Source: Candidatus Mikella endobia (GTDB lineage Bacteria > Pseudomonadota > Gammaproteobacteria > Enterobacterales > Enterobacteriaceae). From it: DNA of 64,000 nucleotides. This document shows, piece by piece, positions 56,293-64,000 of this stretch. Below the pieces are notes generated by a model that was given only the letters and a program-made list of their open reading frames with translations, was not told where the DNA came from and searched no databases. The stretch covers positions 62,001 through 126,000 of the forward strand of contig NZ_LN999831.1 of assembly GCF_900048045.1 (NCBI RefSeq), read 5' to 3'. Each line of letters opens with the position of its first letter. Position 1 is the stretch's first letter. The translations under genes and the position numbers were made by a program.

Positions 56293-56838
56293 TTAATTTT
56301 TTTCAACTTGATGAAAATCTAAATCAACTGAAGTAGCACGACCAAAAATAGAAACTGATACTTTTAAGCGATTTTTTTCATAGTCAACTTCTTCTACTAT
56401 ACAGTTAAAATCAGAGAATGGTCCATCTTTAACACGTATTAATTCACCAGGATAAAAAATAATTTTGGGTATTGGTTTATTACCAATTTTTTTTAATCTA
56501 TTAATTATTATGTCAATTTCTTTATTACTTATAGGTGCAGGATGATCTGAAGTTCCTCCAACAAACCCCATAACATGTGGTATATTACGTACTAAATACC
56601 AACTAGTATCATTCATTACCATTTGTATTAAAACATAACCAGGAAAAAATTTTCTTTCGCTTTTTCGTCGCTGACTACCACGAATTTCAATTATTTCTTC
56701 TTTAGGAATCAAAATATTTCCAAATAAATTTTCCATATTTTGAAGCTTGATATGTTCTCTGATAGAGAGAACTACACGTCCTTCAAAACCAGAAAACGTT
56801 TGAATAACATACCAACGTTTTTGGAACGATTGGGACAT
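56293..56838 (-). CDS. nusG: Transcription elongation/antitermination factor NusG
   Basis: NusG rides on RNA polymerase and links it to Rho or to ribosomal protein S10. The protein has 181 residues, equal to E. coli. The NGN domain ([31 protein letters not shown]) and the C-terminal KOW domain ([19 protein letters not shown]) are both complete. It follows secE by seven bases. Confidence 0.96.
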   Translation of the reverse strand: MSQSFQKRWYVIQTFSGFEGRVVLSIREHIKLQNMENLFGNILIPKEEIIEIRGSQRRKSERKFFPGYVLIQMVMNDTSWYLVRNIPHVMGFVGGTSDHPAPISNKEIDIIINRLKKIGNKPIPKIIFYPGELIRVKDGPFSDFNCIVEEVDYEKNRLKVSVSIFGRATSVDLDFHQVEKN

Positions 56839-56845
56839 TTTATTA

Positions 56846-57043
56846 TTAAAACCTCAAACCTGTAATAAATGATATGATATAGATTATAATACTATCTAAT
56901 CCCCATAAAATAAATGATAATATAGTAGTAACTATAGTTACTATTAATGTCATTTGTAATGTTTCTTGACATTTAGGCCAAATTATCTGACGTAATTCAA
57001 TATATACTTTAAATATAAAAAAAATAATAGATTTATCTTTCAC
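56846..57043 (-). CDS. secE: Protein translocase subunit SecE, minimal single-membrane form
   Basis: This is an essential partner of SecY. The protein has 65 residues against 127 in E. coli: the first two membrane segments are absent. What remains is the essential part: an amphipathic helix [17 protein letters not shown] and one membrane helix ending [11 protein letters not shown], identical to the E. coli C terminus. Many bacteria outside the enterics have this short form naturally. The start is GTG at 57041-57043. Just upstream lies the tuf pseudogene, in the position tufB occupies relative to secE in E. coli. Confidence 0.93.
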   Translation of the reverse strand: MKDKSIIFFIFKVYIELRQIIWPKCQETLQMTLIVTIVTTILSFILWGLDSIIIYIISFITGLRF

Positions 57044-57151
57044 AAATATAATTATATCATAATTAATAATAGTAACAATAAAAATTATTAATATAATATA
57101 TATATATGAAAAATATTAATTTTAAACTATATAATATATGAATATTTTAAT

Positions 57152-58246
57152 TTAATTAATAATTTTAATAATAATTCCTGCACTAATAGTATTACTACCT
57201 TTAAGTATATCAAAAAGTAAACCTATTATTTATAACAATAGTAGATTATAAATTAACAATCATCTTAATCTTATTATCATGCATAACTATTTTAATAGTG
57301 TCTGGGAATTTTATTATACTATTTATATCAATAGGATGAAAATCATATTCAGGACGATATTCTTTAAAAAAAAGGTGTATGATATCCGCTTTATTCTTTA
57401 TTTCAAAGATAAAATTCTGATTAAAATTTGATATATAATTTAATTGATCCTCGTTTTGCTAAAATTTAACCCCGTTCTACATCTTCACGTTTAGTATCTC
57501 AGAGTACCTATATGATCTCCAGCACATCTTTCATCTAATAATTTAGGAAATATTTCAACACCCGTATAAAAATTTTTAGTAGAATTTTTAATTTCTATTA
57601 TTTCTATTTCATCACTCACTTTAATTATATCTCTTTCTATACGACAAATTATTACTGTACCACGTCCATAAATAGAAAATATATCTTTAATGGATAATAA
57701 AAATAGTTTATTAATATTTAGTTTTGGATGTATCTAGTGTTTAGACTATTTTAATAATTTTGATGTCCATATTTCATTTTTTTTCTAGTGCTTTTAATGC
57801 ATAACCTAGAATAATAAGTGTATTCTCTCCAAGAAAATAGTATTGAGATAATAATTATCGTACTTTCATTTCTACCATTTAGAATAATTATGCATCATTA
57901 ATTCAATTATATTTATTCATGAATACACTACGAGCCAAAAGTATCTGAAGACCATCAATAAAATAGCACTATTTATTTGAGCAGCTACTGGAATCATATC
58001 AGCATATACTGGACAATCTACATGTGCAAAATGAAGATTTATAGTATGAATCCTATTCAACATGTGAAGTATTGATAATAATTTCTCGAAGTTTTTCTTC
58101 TTGAGCATTATAAATTTGTTCACAAATACGTTTTTTATCACCATATCTATTAGATAGCATAGCAAGCAGTGAAAAATTTTTCTATAGGATACATATCCAA
58201 TGATACCTATCATGAGGTTTTATACTTAAAAATTTTTCTTTATATA
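57152..58246 (-). pseudogene. tufA: Decayed second elongation factor Tu gene
   Basis: The whole stretch aligns base by base with the intact tuf at 43405-44592, from the region of the stop codon (57152) to that of the start (58246). Long shared segments include those coding for the domain II surface and for the [14 protein letters not shown] region. Many frameshifts, in-frame stops and deletions (about 90 bases net, one in the segment after NKCD) make it inactive, and the start codon is lost. It sits between fusA and secE. Its divergence is large, so decay is old, but it is still far more readable than the gaps at 6.7 and 11 kb. Confidence 0.93.
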
Positions 58247-58365
58247 TTCATCTATTTCTTTTAAATCTAAAACAATTAATAAAATTAATTTTCTATTCGA
58301 GAATAGAATCTAAAATTTATGAGATAATATCTATTTTATAATTGAATTTTTTTAATTTGAAAAAT

Positions 58366-60468
58366 TTATTTTTTTTTATTATTTATAATATCTTGAGCAA
58401 TATTATTTGGTGTTTCATTATATTTTAAAAATTCCATAGAATAAGAAGCACGGCCTTGAGTTTTTGAACGTAATTCAGTTGCATAACCAAACATTTCAGA
58501 TAAAGGAACTTGTGCATAAATAATTTTACCATTTACATGATCTTCTATACTTTCAATTACACCCCGACGACGATTTAAATCACCTATAACTTCTCCCATA
58601 TATTCTTGATTTGTTTCAATTTCTACTTTCATTATAGGTTCTAAAAGAACTGGTTTTGCTTTTAAAAAACCTTCTTTAAAAGCTAAAGAACTAGCTATTT
58701 TAAATGCCATTTCTGATGAATCAACTTCATGATATGAACCATCAAAAACTGCTACACGAACACCTACAATAGGGTAACCAGCTAAAATACCATTTTTTAA
58801 TTGTTCTTGAATACCTTTATCTATTGCTGGAATAAATTCTTTAGGTACTACACCACCAACTATTTCATTTAAAAATTCATAATTTTTTCCATTTGTTTCA
58901 ATTGGTTCAATACGTAACCATACATGACCAAACTGACCTTTACCTCCAGATTGACGAATAAATTTACCTTCTTGTTTTACAGTAGATCTAATTGTTTCAC
59001 GATATGCTACTTGGGGTTTACCAATATTAGCTTTGACATTAAATTCACGATGCATACGATCTACAAGTATTTCAAGATGTAATTCTCCCATACCAGCAAT
59101 TATAGTTTGTCCAGATTCTTCATCTGTCCAAACTTTAAAAGAAGGATCTTCTTGTTCTAAACGATATAAAGCTAACCCCATTTTTTCTTGATCTATTTTT
59201 GTTTTGGGTTCTACAGCAACAGAGATAACTGGTTCAGGAAATTTCATTTTTTCAAGAATAATTGGTATATATGGATCACATAAAGTATCTCCTGTAGTTA
59301 CATCTTTTAATCCTATAGCTGCAGCTATATCTCCAGCTCTTACTTCTTTAATTTCTTCACGTTTATTAGCGTGCATTTGTACAATACGGCCAAAACGTTC
59401 TTTTTTATTTTTTACTGAATTTAATACTATATCTCCAGAATTTATAACACCAGAATAAACACGAAAAAAGGTTAGATTACCAACAAATGGATCATTAGCA
59501 ATTTTAAACGCTAAAGCGGAAAAAGGTTCCTCATCACTAGAATAACGTTTCGTATGAGTTTTACTATCAAGAAGTACCCCATTAATAGCAGAAATATCAG
59601 TTGGAGCAGGTAAATATTCAATTACTGCATCAAGTAAAGCTTGTACACCTTTATTTTTAAAAGCAGAACCACAAGTAACTAAAATAATTTCATTATTTAG
59701 AACACGTTGACGTAAACCATTTTTAATTTCTATTTCAGTTAATTTTTTACCACTTAAGTATTTATCCATAAGATAATCAGATGCTTCTGCTGCAGATTCA
59801 ACTAAATGTTGATGCCATTGATTAGCTAATTCAAGTAAATTATTAGGAATATCTTCATATATAAAAGTTACACCTTGATCTTTTTCATTCCAATTTATTG
59901 CTTTCATTTTAATTAAATCTATAATACCAGTAAATTTTTCTTCAGCACCAATAGCTAATTGAATTGGAACAGGTAGAATATCTAAACGATTTTTTAATTG
60001 ATCAACTACTCTTAAATAATTAGCACCTACACGATCCATTTTATTAATAAATGCAATACGTGGTACTTTATATTTATTTGCTTGACGCCAAACGGTTTCT
60101 GATTGTGGTTGTACACCTCCTACAGCACAATAAATCATAATAACACCATCAAGTATACGCATTGAACGTTCAACTTCAATAGTAAAATCAACATGTCCTG
60201 GAGTATCTATAATATTAATACGATGTGAATCAAATTGTTTAGCCATTCCAGACCAAAAACAAGTTGTAGCAGCAGATGTTATGGTAATACCACGTTCTTG
60301 CTCTTGTACCATCCAATCCATTGTTGCTGCTCCATTATGAACCTCACCAATTTTATGGTTAACACCTGCATAAAATAAAATACGTTCTGTAGTAGTGGTT
60401 TTACCTGCATCAATATGAGCACTAATACCAATATTTCTATAAAGTGTAATGGGTGTTATACGAGCCAT
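58366..60468 (-). CDS. fusA: Elongation factor G
   Basis: EF-G drives translocation and, with RRF, ribosome recycling. The protein has 700 residues (E. coli 704). G1 is AHIDAGKTT, switch [16 protein letters not shown]3 DTPGHVDFT and G4 NKMD; domain IV shows [13 protein letters not shown] and the tip region. The last three codons before the stop are lysines encoded by an A9 run (58369-58377). It follows rpsG by 90 bases. The tuf gene that ended this str operon is now the pseudogene downstream. Confidence 0.97.
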   Translation of the reverse strand: MARITPITLYRNIGISAHIDAGKTTTTERILFYAGVNHKIGEVHNGAATMDWMVQEQERGITITSAATTCFWSGMAKQFDSHRINIIDTPGHVDFTIEVERSMRILDGVIMIYCAVGGVQPQSETVWRQANKYKVPRIAFINKMDRVGANYLRVVDQLKNRLDILPVPIQLAIGAEEKFTGIIDLIKMKAINWNEKDQGVTFIYEDIPNNLLELANQWHQHLVESAAEASDYLMDKYLSGKKLTEIEIKNGLRQRVLNNEIILVTCGSAFKNKGVQALLDAVIEYLPAPTDISAINGVLLDSKTHTKRYSSDEEPFSALAFKIANDPFVGNLTFFRVYSGVINSGDIVLNSVKNKKERFGRIVQMHANKREEIKEVRAGDIAAAIGLKDVTTGDTLCDPYIPIILEKMKFPEPVISVAVEPKTKIDQEKMGLALYRLEQEDPSFKVWTDEESGQTIIAGMGELHLEILVDRMHREFNVKANIGKPQVAYRETIRSTVKQEGKFIRQSGGKGQFGHVWLRIEPIETNGKNYEFLNEIVGGVVPKEFIPAIDKGIQEQLKNGILAGYPIVGVRVAVFDGSYHEVDSSEMAFKIASSLAFKEGFLKAKPVLLEPIMKVEIETNQEYMGEVIGDLNRRRGVIESIEDHVNGKIIYAQVPLSEMFGYATELRSKTQGRASYSMEFLKYNETPNNIAQDIINNKKK

Positions 60469-60558
60469 TAAAATCCTTAATGATTATTATCAATTATTTA
60501 AAATTAATGATAAAAAATTTTTTATTAAAAATATAAATTTTGAGATGATATCTTTAAA

Positions 60559-61032
60559 TTACCAACGATAGTGAGCAAATGCTTTATTAGCATCTGCCAT
60601 ACGATGAACAGATTCACGTTTTTTTACAGCAGCACCTTTATTTTCAGTAGCATCAAAAAGTTCTTGTGCTAAACGTAAAGCCATAGATTTCTCATTACGT
60701 TTACGAGCAGCTTCAACAATCCAACGTATTGCTAAAGTATTACGACGAATAGGACGAACTTCTATTGGTATTTGATATGTAGAACCACCAACACGACGTG
60801 ATCTTACTTCAACAATTGGACGTACATTATTTATAGCTGTTTCAAAAGCTTCTAGTTGATTTTTTATTTTAGTTACTTGCGTTAAAATTTTTAATGCAGT
60901 ATAAACTATAGCTTCTGCATTAGCTTTTTTACCATCAATCATAATAATATTAATAAATTTTGCTAAAATTTCAGATCCAAAAATTAAATCTGGTACAATT
61001 TTTCGGGGACCAATTAAATGACGACGAGGCAT
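60559..61032 (-). CDS. rpsG: 30S ribosomal protein S7
   Basis: The protein has 157 residues (E. coli about 156-179 depending on strain). It begins [20 protein letters not shown] and contains [18 protein letters not shown] and [21 protein letters not shown]7 initiates folding of the 16S rRNA head domain and, in E. coli, represses the str operon. It follows rpsL by 59 bases. Confidence 0.97.
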   Translation of the reverse strand: MPRRHLIGPRKIVPDLIFGSEILAKFINIIMIDGKKANAEAIVYTALKILTQVTKIKNQLEAFETAINNVRPIVEVRSRRVGGSTYQIPIEVRPIRRNTLAIRWIVEAARKRNEKSMALRLAQELFDATENKGAAVKKRESVHRMADANKAFAHYRW

Positions 61033-61091
61033 ATTATCTCCTGATAAATATTTTATTTTTTAAATAAAATTAAATATAAAACTATTTATTA

Positions 61092-61466
61092 TTAATTTTT
61101 TATCTTTTTTACACCATATTTAGAACGTCCTTGTTTACGGTTTTTAACACCAGAACAATCAAGAGAACCCCGAATAGTATGATACCGTACACCGGGTAAA
61201 TCTTTTACTCGTCCTCCCCGAATTAAAATTACAGAATGTTCTTGAAGATTATGACCTTCACCACTAATATATGAAGTTACTTCAAAACCATTAGTTAATC
61301 GAACACGACAAACTTTCCTCATAGCAGAATTGGGTTTTTTAGGAGTAGTGGTATATACACGAGTACATACACCGCGTTTTTGCGGACAATTATTTAATGC
61401 TGGAACATTACTTTTAGTAATTTTTATAGAACGTGGTTTCCTTACTAATTGATTAATTGTTGTCAT
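61092..61466 (-). CDS. rpsL: 30S ribosomal protein S12
   Basis: The protein has 124 residues, equal to E. coli. The decoding loops [12 protein letters not shown] and [17 protein letters not shown] are intact, with no streptomycin-resistance change at the two usual lysines. It is the first gene of the str operon and lies downstream of tusB on the same strand, as in E. coli. Confidence 0.97.
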   Translation of the reverse strand: MTTINQLVRKPRSIKITKSNVPALNNCPQKRGVCTRVYTTTPKKPNSAMRKVCRVRLTNGFEVTSYISGEGHNLQEHSVILIRGGRVKDLPGVRYHTIRGSLDCSGVKNRKQGRSKYGVKKIKN

Positions 61467-61550
61467 TTAATGAAATTCCTCAATTTTATTTATATATTTA
61501 AGATATTTACTGAATATTTTAAAATAAATAAAATTATTAAGTAATTTTAA

Positions 61551-61838
61551 TTACCATGTTATTTGTTGGAAATTATTTTCCGTTAATTTAACAAATTCTA
61601 TATAACTAATTATTTTAATTTTAGGAAAATAAAAAGGAAATATTCCTCGAGCTTCAATATCATTTTTTAATGCATATATTTTTAATGAATAAGCATTAAT
61701 AGCATTTAATGCTAATGAATTATTTAATCCAGCAATAACTCCATCAGATATTAATAATAATGTATCATTAATACTAGTAGTACGCAATATTGCTGCAAAA
61801 TCACATAAATAAGGAGAATAATTTAAAATATATAACAT
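61551..61838 (-). CDS. tusB: Sulfur relay protein TusB
   Basis: TusB is part of the TusBCD hexamer that passes persulfide sulfur from TusA towards TusE and MnmA. The protein has 95 residues, equal to E. coli, with the pattern MLYILNYSPYLCDFAAILR and LLISDGVIAGLN; IYALKNDIEARG matches the E. coli VYALNEDLIARG. It follows tusC by 26 bases and is third in tusD-tusC-tusB. Confidence 0.92.
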   Translation of the reverse strand: MLYILNYSPYLCDFAAILRTTSINDTLLLISDGVIAGLNNSLALNAINAYSLKIYALKNDIEARGIFPFYFPKIKIISYIEFVKLTENNFQQITW

Positions 61839-61864
61839 AATTTATAAAATTTTTTTTAAATATA

Positions 61865-62230
61865 TTAAAATTTTAAAATAATATTATATTTAGCTAAATA
61901 TTGATACCAATATTTAGGCATTAACCATTTAGATTCTAAAATCAATTCAATATTATTATTTATACCACGTTCTTGTGCTGAATGAGCACAAATATAAATT
62001 TGATTAATATCATAAATTGATAATATACCAAATGCAGGAATAAAATTCTTAGATAAAATTTTTGATGGTTGTTGCTGTAATAATAATAAAAATACTCCAT
62101 CAGAAATAAAAAATACACCAATATTATTAGAATATACTGAAGTTGCTAATAATAAATCTAGTCCTTCACGACTAGATTCATTTCCATATGGTCCATGACT
62201 AAAAATAAAAGCTATATTATTATTATTCAT
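61865..62230 (-). CDS. tusC: Sulfur relay protein TusC
   Basis: The protein has 121 residues (E. coli 119) of the DsrE/DsrF fold. It shows IAFIFSHGPYGNESSREGLD at the N terminus, VFFISDGVFLLL in the middle, and ends AKYNIILKF like E. coli's ANYDVILRF. It lies between tusD (six bases upstream) and tusB. Confidence 0.93.
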   Translation of the reverse strand: MNNNNIAFIFSHGPYGNESSREGLDLLLATSVYSNNIGVFFISDGVFLLLLQQQPSKILSKNFIPAFGILSIYDINQIYICAHSAQERGINNNIELILESKWLMPKYWYQYLAKYNIILKF

Positions 62231-62236
62231 AATTAA

Positions 62237-62638
62237 TTAAAATTGGATAAAACGATTACAGATAAATAATTCTTGTGCAAAAGAACCTAATCCAACTAAA
62301 TTAAAATCTGGTTGAATATTACCAGAAGAAGTATTTTTTATATTAAATAATTTTGTTTGTTCTGTATTAATAATTCCGCGTCGTATAGAAGCAGAAACAC
62401 AAATATTTAATTTTATTTTAAATTTTTGTGCCAGTTGACACCAAGCAAGTACTATATTAATTTCATCGCTAGCTGAAGTATGTAAACAATTAGCATTAGT
62501 TACTCCATCTTGATAAAAAAATATAGTATTTATATGATGATTACATTTTAATAATGTTTTAGCAAATTGTAATGCCGTTTTAGTTTGTTGTTTCCCATAA
62601 GCTGGACTATTTACCATCATACAATAATTTAGAATCAT
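62237..62638 (-). CDS. tusD: Sulfurtransferase TusD
   Basis: This is the sulfur-carrying subunit of TusBCD. The protein has 133 residues (E. coli 128). The active cysteine, Cys78 in E. coli, is Cys80 here in LNICVSASIRRG; other matches are SPAYGKQQTKTALQFAKTL and FFYQDGVTNAN. It is the first gene of tusDCB. Confidence 0.94.
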   Translation of the reverse strand: MILNYCMMVNSPAYGKQQTKTALQFAKTLLKCNHHINTIFFYQDGVTNANCLHTSASDEINIVLAWCQLAQKFKIKLNICVSASIRRGIINTEQTKLFNIKNTSSGNIQPDFNLVGLGSFAQELFICNRFIQF

Positions 62639-62882
62639 TTTAATATTTTATTTTATTAAATAGAATAATTTAATTAAAATTAAAATATTTTTTAAAAAAA
62701 TTCAATTATTTATTAATAAATATTATTTATATATTGTAATTTATAAAAATATATAATATTAATATATTTAATAATATTAATTACCATTAAAATTTAATAT
62801 TTTATATATTTCAAAAATTTTTGAAATAAAAATAAATTTTAATATTTTCTATCATAGATATTTATGATTAATTAATTTAATT

Positions 62883-63137
62883 ATGGTTAATATTTTTTCT
62901 TTTGCAGATAAACATTTAAATGTTTGTGGGTTATTTTGTCCAGAACCATTAATGATAATACGTAAAACTATACGTTTTATGATTAATGGAGAAACTTTAC
63001 TTATAATTACTGATGATATAGCTACTATTAGAGATATTCCTCTATTTTGTCATTTTATGACTCATACTCTTTTAGCAAAAGATATTAAATCTCTTCCTTA
63101 TCAATTTTTATTACAAAAAGGAAAAATTAAAATTTAA
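62883..63137 (+). CDS. tusA: Sulfur carrier protein TusA
   Basis: TusA takes sulfur from the IscS cysteine desulfurase and hands it to TusBCD. The protein has 84 residues (E. coli 81). The signature CPEP with the sulfur-bearing Cys19 is intact, followed by RKTIRFMINGETLLIITDDIAT and RDIPLFCHFM. It is divergent from tusD; in E. coli tusA lies far from tusDCB, so here the relay genes have been brought together. Confidence 0.95.
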   Translation: MVNIFSFADKHLNVCGLFCPEPLMIIRKTIRFMINGETLLIITDDIATIRDIPLFCHFMTHTLLAKDIKSLPYQFLLQKGKIKI

Positions 63138-63256
63138 ATAATATTATTATATTTAATATTTTTAAAAAATTTCTTAATTATTGACAATTTAAAGAAATAG
63201 ATAATAATCTACTAAGAATATATTAAATATAGTATTTATTAAATAATGGGGATTTT

Positions 63257-63574
63257 ATGTACGCAGTTTTCCAAACTGGTGGAAAACAACACCGAGTAAT
63301 TAAAAATCAAATTATTAAAATTGAAAAATTAAATATTTCAATAAATAATATTATTGAATTTACCAAAATTAGTATGATTAATGATAATAATCATCTTTAT
63401 GTAGGTCATCCTTTTATAGAAAATTGTAAAATTACAGCTCAAATAGTTGCTCATAAACAAAGTGATAAAATCAAAATTATTAAATTTAATCGTCGTAAAC
63501 ATTTTCGTAAACATATGGGTCATCGTCAATTATTTACTAGTATTAAAATCTTAGATATAATTATTAATTCTTAA
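63257..63574 (+). CDS. rplU: 50S ribosomal protein L21
   Basis: The protein has 105 residues (E. coli 103). It starts MYAVFQTGGKQHRVIKNQII and ends in the basic FNRRKHFRKHMGHRQLFTSI, which matches the family. It leads the rplU-rpmA pair and has GGGG upstream of its ATG. Confidence 0.96.
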   Translation: MYAVFQTGGKQHRVIKNQIIKIEKLNISINNIIEFTKISMINDNNHLYVGHPFIENCKITAQIVAHKQSDKIKIIKFNRRKHFRKHMGHRQLFTSIKILDIIINS

Positions 63575-63606
63575 AATAATCTTATCTTTTATAAGAGAAT
63601 AATTTT

Positions 63607-63861
63607 ATGGCACATAAAAAAGCTGGTGGGTCTACACGTAATGGACGTGATTCAGAAAGTAAACGTTTAGGAATTAAATGTTTTGGTGGTGAGACTGTAA
63701 ATGCTGGTAATATTATTGTTCGTCAACGTGGAACTCATTTTCATCCAGGAAAAAATGTAGGATACGGAAGAGATTATACTTTATTTGCTTTAATTTCAGG
63801 TAAAATTCAATTTCAAATAAAAGGCCGCAAAGGTCGTAAATTTGTTAATATAATTAATTAA
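63607..63861 (+). CDS. rpmA: 50S ribosomal protein L27
   Basis: The protein has 84 residues (E. coli 85). It begins [20 protein letters not shown], so the flexible N-terminal arm that reaches the peptidyl-transferase centre is present and needs no leader cleavage. It follows rplU by 32 bases. Confidence 0.97.
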   Translation: MAHKKAGGSTRNGRDSESKRLGIKCFGGETVNAGNIIVRQRGTHFHPGKNVGYGRDYTLFALISGKIQFQIKGRKGRKFVNIIN

Positions 63862-63931
63862 TAATTAATTTTTAGACAAACATATAAATAAGTTATTTAT
63901 CTTCTTTTAAAATTTATAAAAAGAATTTTTA

Positions 63932-64000
63932 ATGAAATTTATTGATGAAGTAAAAATTTTAGTTACTGCAGGTAATGGTGGAAATGGTTGTATTAGTTTT
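63932..64000 (+). CDS. obgE: GTPase ObgE, 5' end only
   Basis: The first 23 codons are visible, MKFIDEVKILVTAGNGG and on to NGCISF, matching the start of the glycine-rich Obg fold. The rest lies beyond the window edge. Obg GTPases act in large-subunit assembly. In E. coli yhbE separates rpmA from obgE; here obgE follows rpmA by 70 bases, so yhbE is lost. Confidence 0.9.
   Translation, partial: MKFIDEVKILVTAGNGGNGCISF

Noticed and set aside
57917-58213. A 98-codon open frame between secE and fusA
   Set aside because: Its pieces (HFAHVDCP, DMIPVAAQIN) are parts of the tuf pseudogene; it is a chance open stretch in a decayed copy, not a new gene.

Overview
The window is a stretch of a strongly AT-rich, gene-eroded gammaproteobacterial chromosome. 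Almost every protein aligns from memory, end to end, with its Escherichia coli counterpart. Local gene blocks keep E. coli order (def-fmt, groS-groL, mutL-miaA-hfq...rlmB, holB-tatD, rluC/rne divergent, polA/engB convergent, tusDCB-rpsL-rpsG-fusA, S10-spc-alpha, rplU-rpmA-obgE). Between these blocks nearly everything else has gone. Shortened enzymes (Mfd, PolA, SecE, Def, RNase E), visible pseudogenes and 1-2 kb gene-free gaps point to an obligate intracellular symbiont, most likely of an insect, derived from Enterobacterales. I cannot fix the genus from sequence alone. No rRNA genes, insertion sequences, phage, CRISPR arrays or horizontally acquired islands are visible.

Layout. 1-7 kb: the start of rpmH, then dnaN with no dnaA between them, fmt/def, an isolated tRNA-Glu with its own sigma70-like promoter, efp, and groS-groL behind a preserved sigma32-type promoter. 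7-15 kb: mutL-miaA-hfq, a 2 kb decay zone containing a readable rnr (RNase R) pseudogene, rlmB and mnmA. 15-29 kb: N-terminally truncated mfd, tatD, holB, mnmG, rluC, rne, a 5'-nuclease-only polA, engB and typA. 29-43 kb: the complete alpha, spc and S10 operons on the minus strand, including rpmJ (L36) and rpmD (L30). 43-58 kb: tuf preceded by tRNA-Thr/Tyr/Gly/Thr, rpoC-rpoB, rplL-J-A-K, nusG and secE, then a decayed second tuf copy. 58-64 kb: fusA, rpsG, rpsL, tusB-C-D, tusA, rplU, rpmA and the start of obgE.

The genes work together mainly as a translation and transcription core: ribosomal proteins, EF-Tu, EF-G, EF-P, BipA, initiator-tRNA formylation and deformylation, and the core RNA polymerase with NusG. 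A notable emphasis is tRNA wobble modification: MnmA, MnmG and the whole TusA/TusBCD sulfur relay are kept, together with MiaA. Repair is sparse: MutL, a translocase-only Mfd and the PolA 5' nuclease.

The most informative feature is the fused order fusA-[tuf pseudogene]-secE...rpoC-tRNAs-tuf-rpsJ. It is what one homologous exchange between the two ancestral tuf genes would produce, followed by decay of the redundant copy. A second theme is a set of near-perfect, AT-rich intergenic palindromes, several with a one-nucleotide centre.
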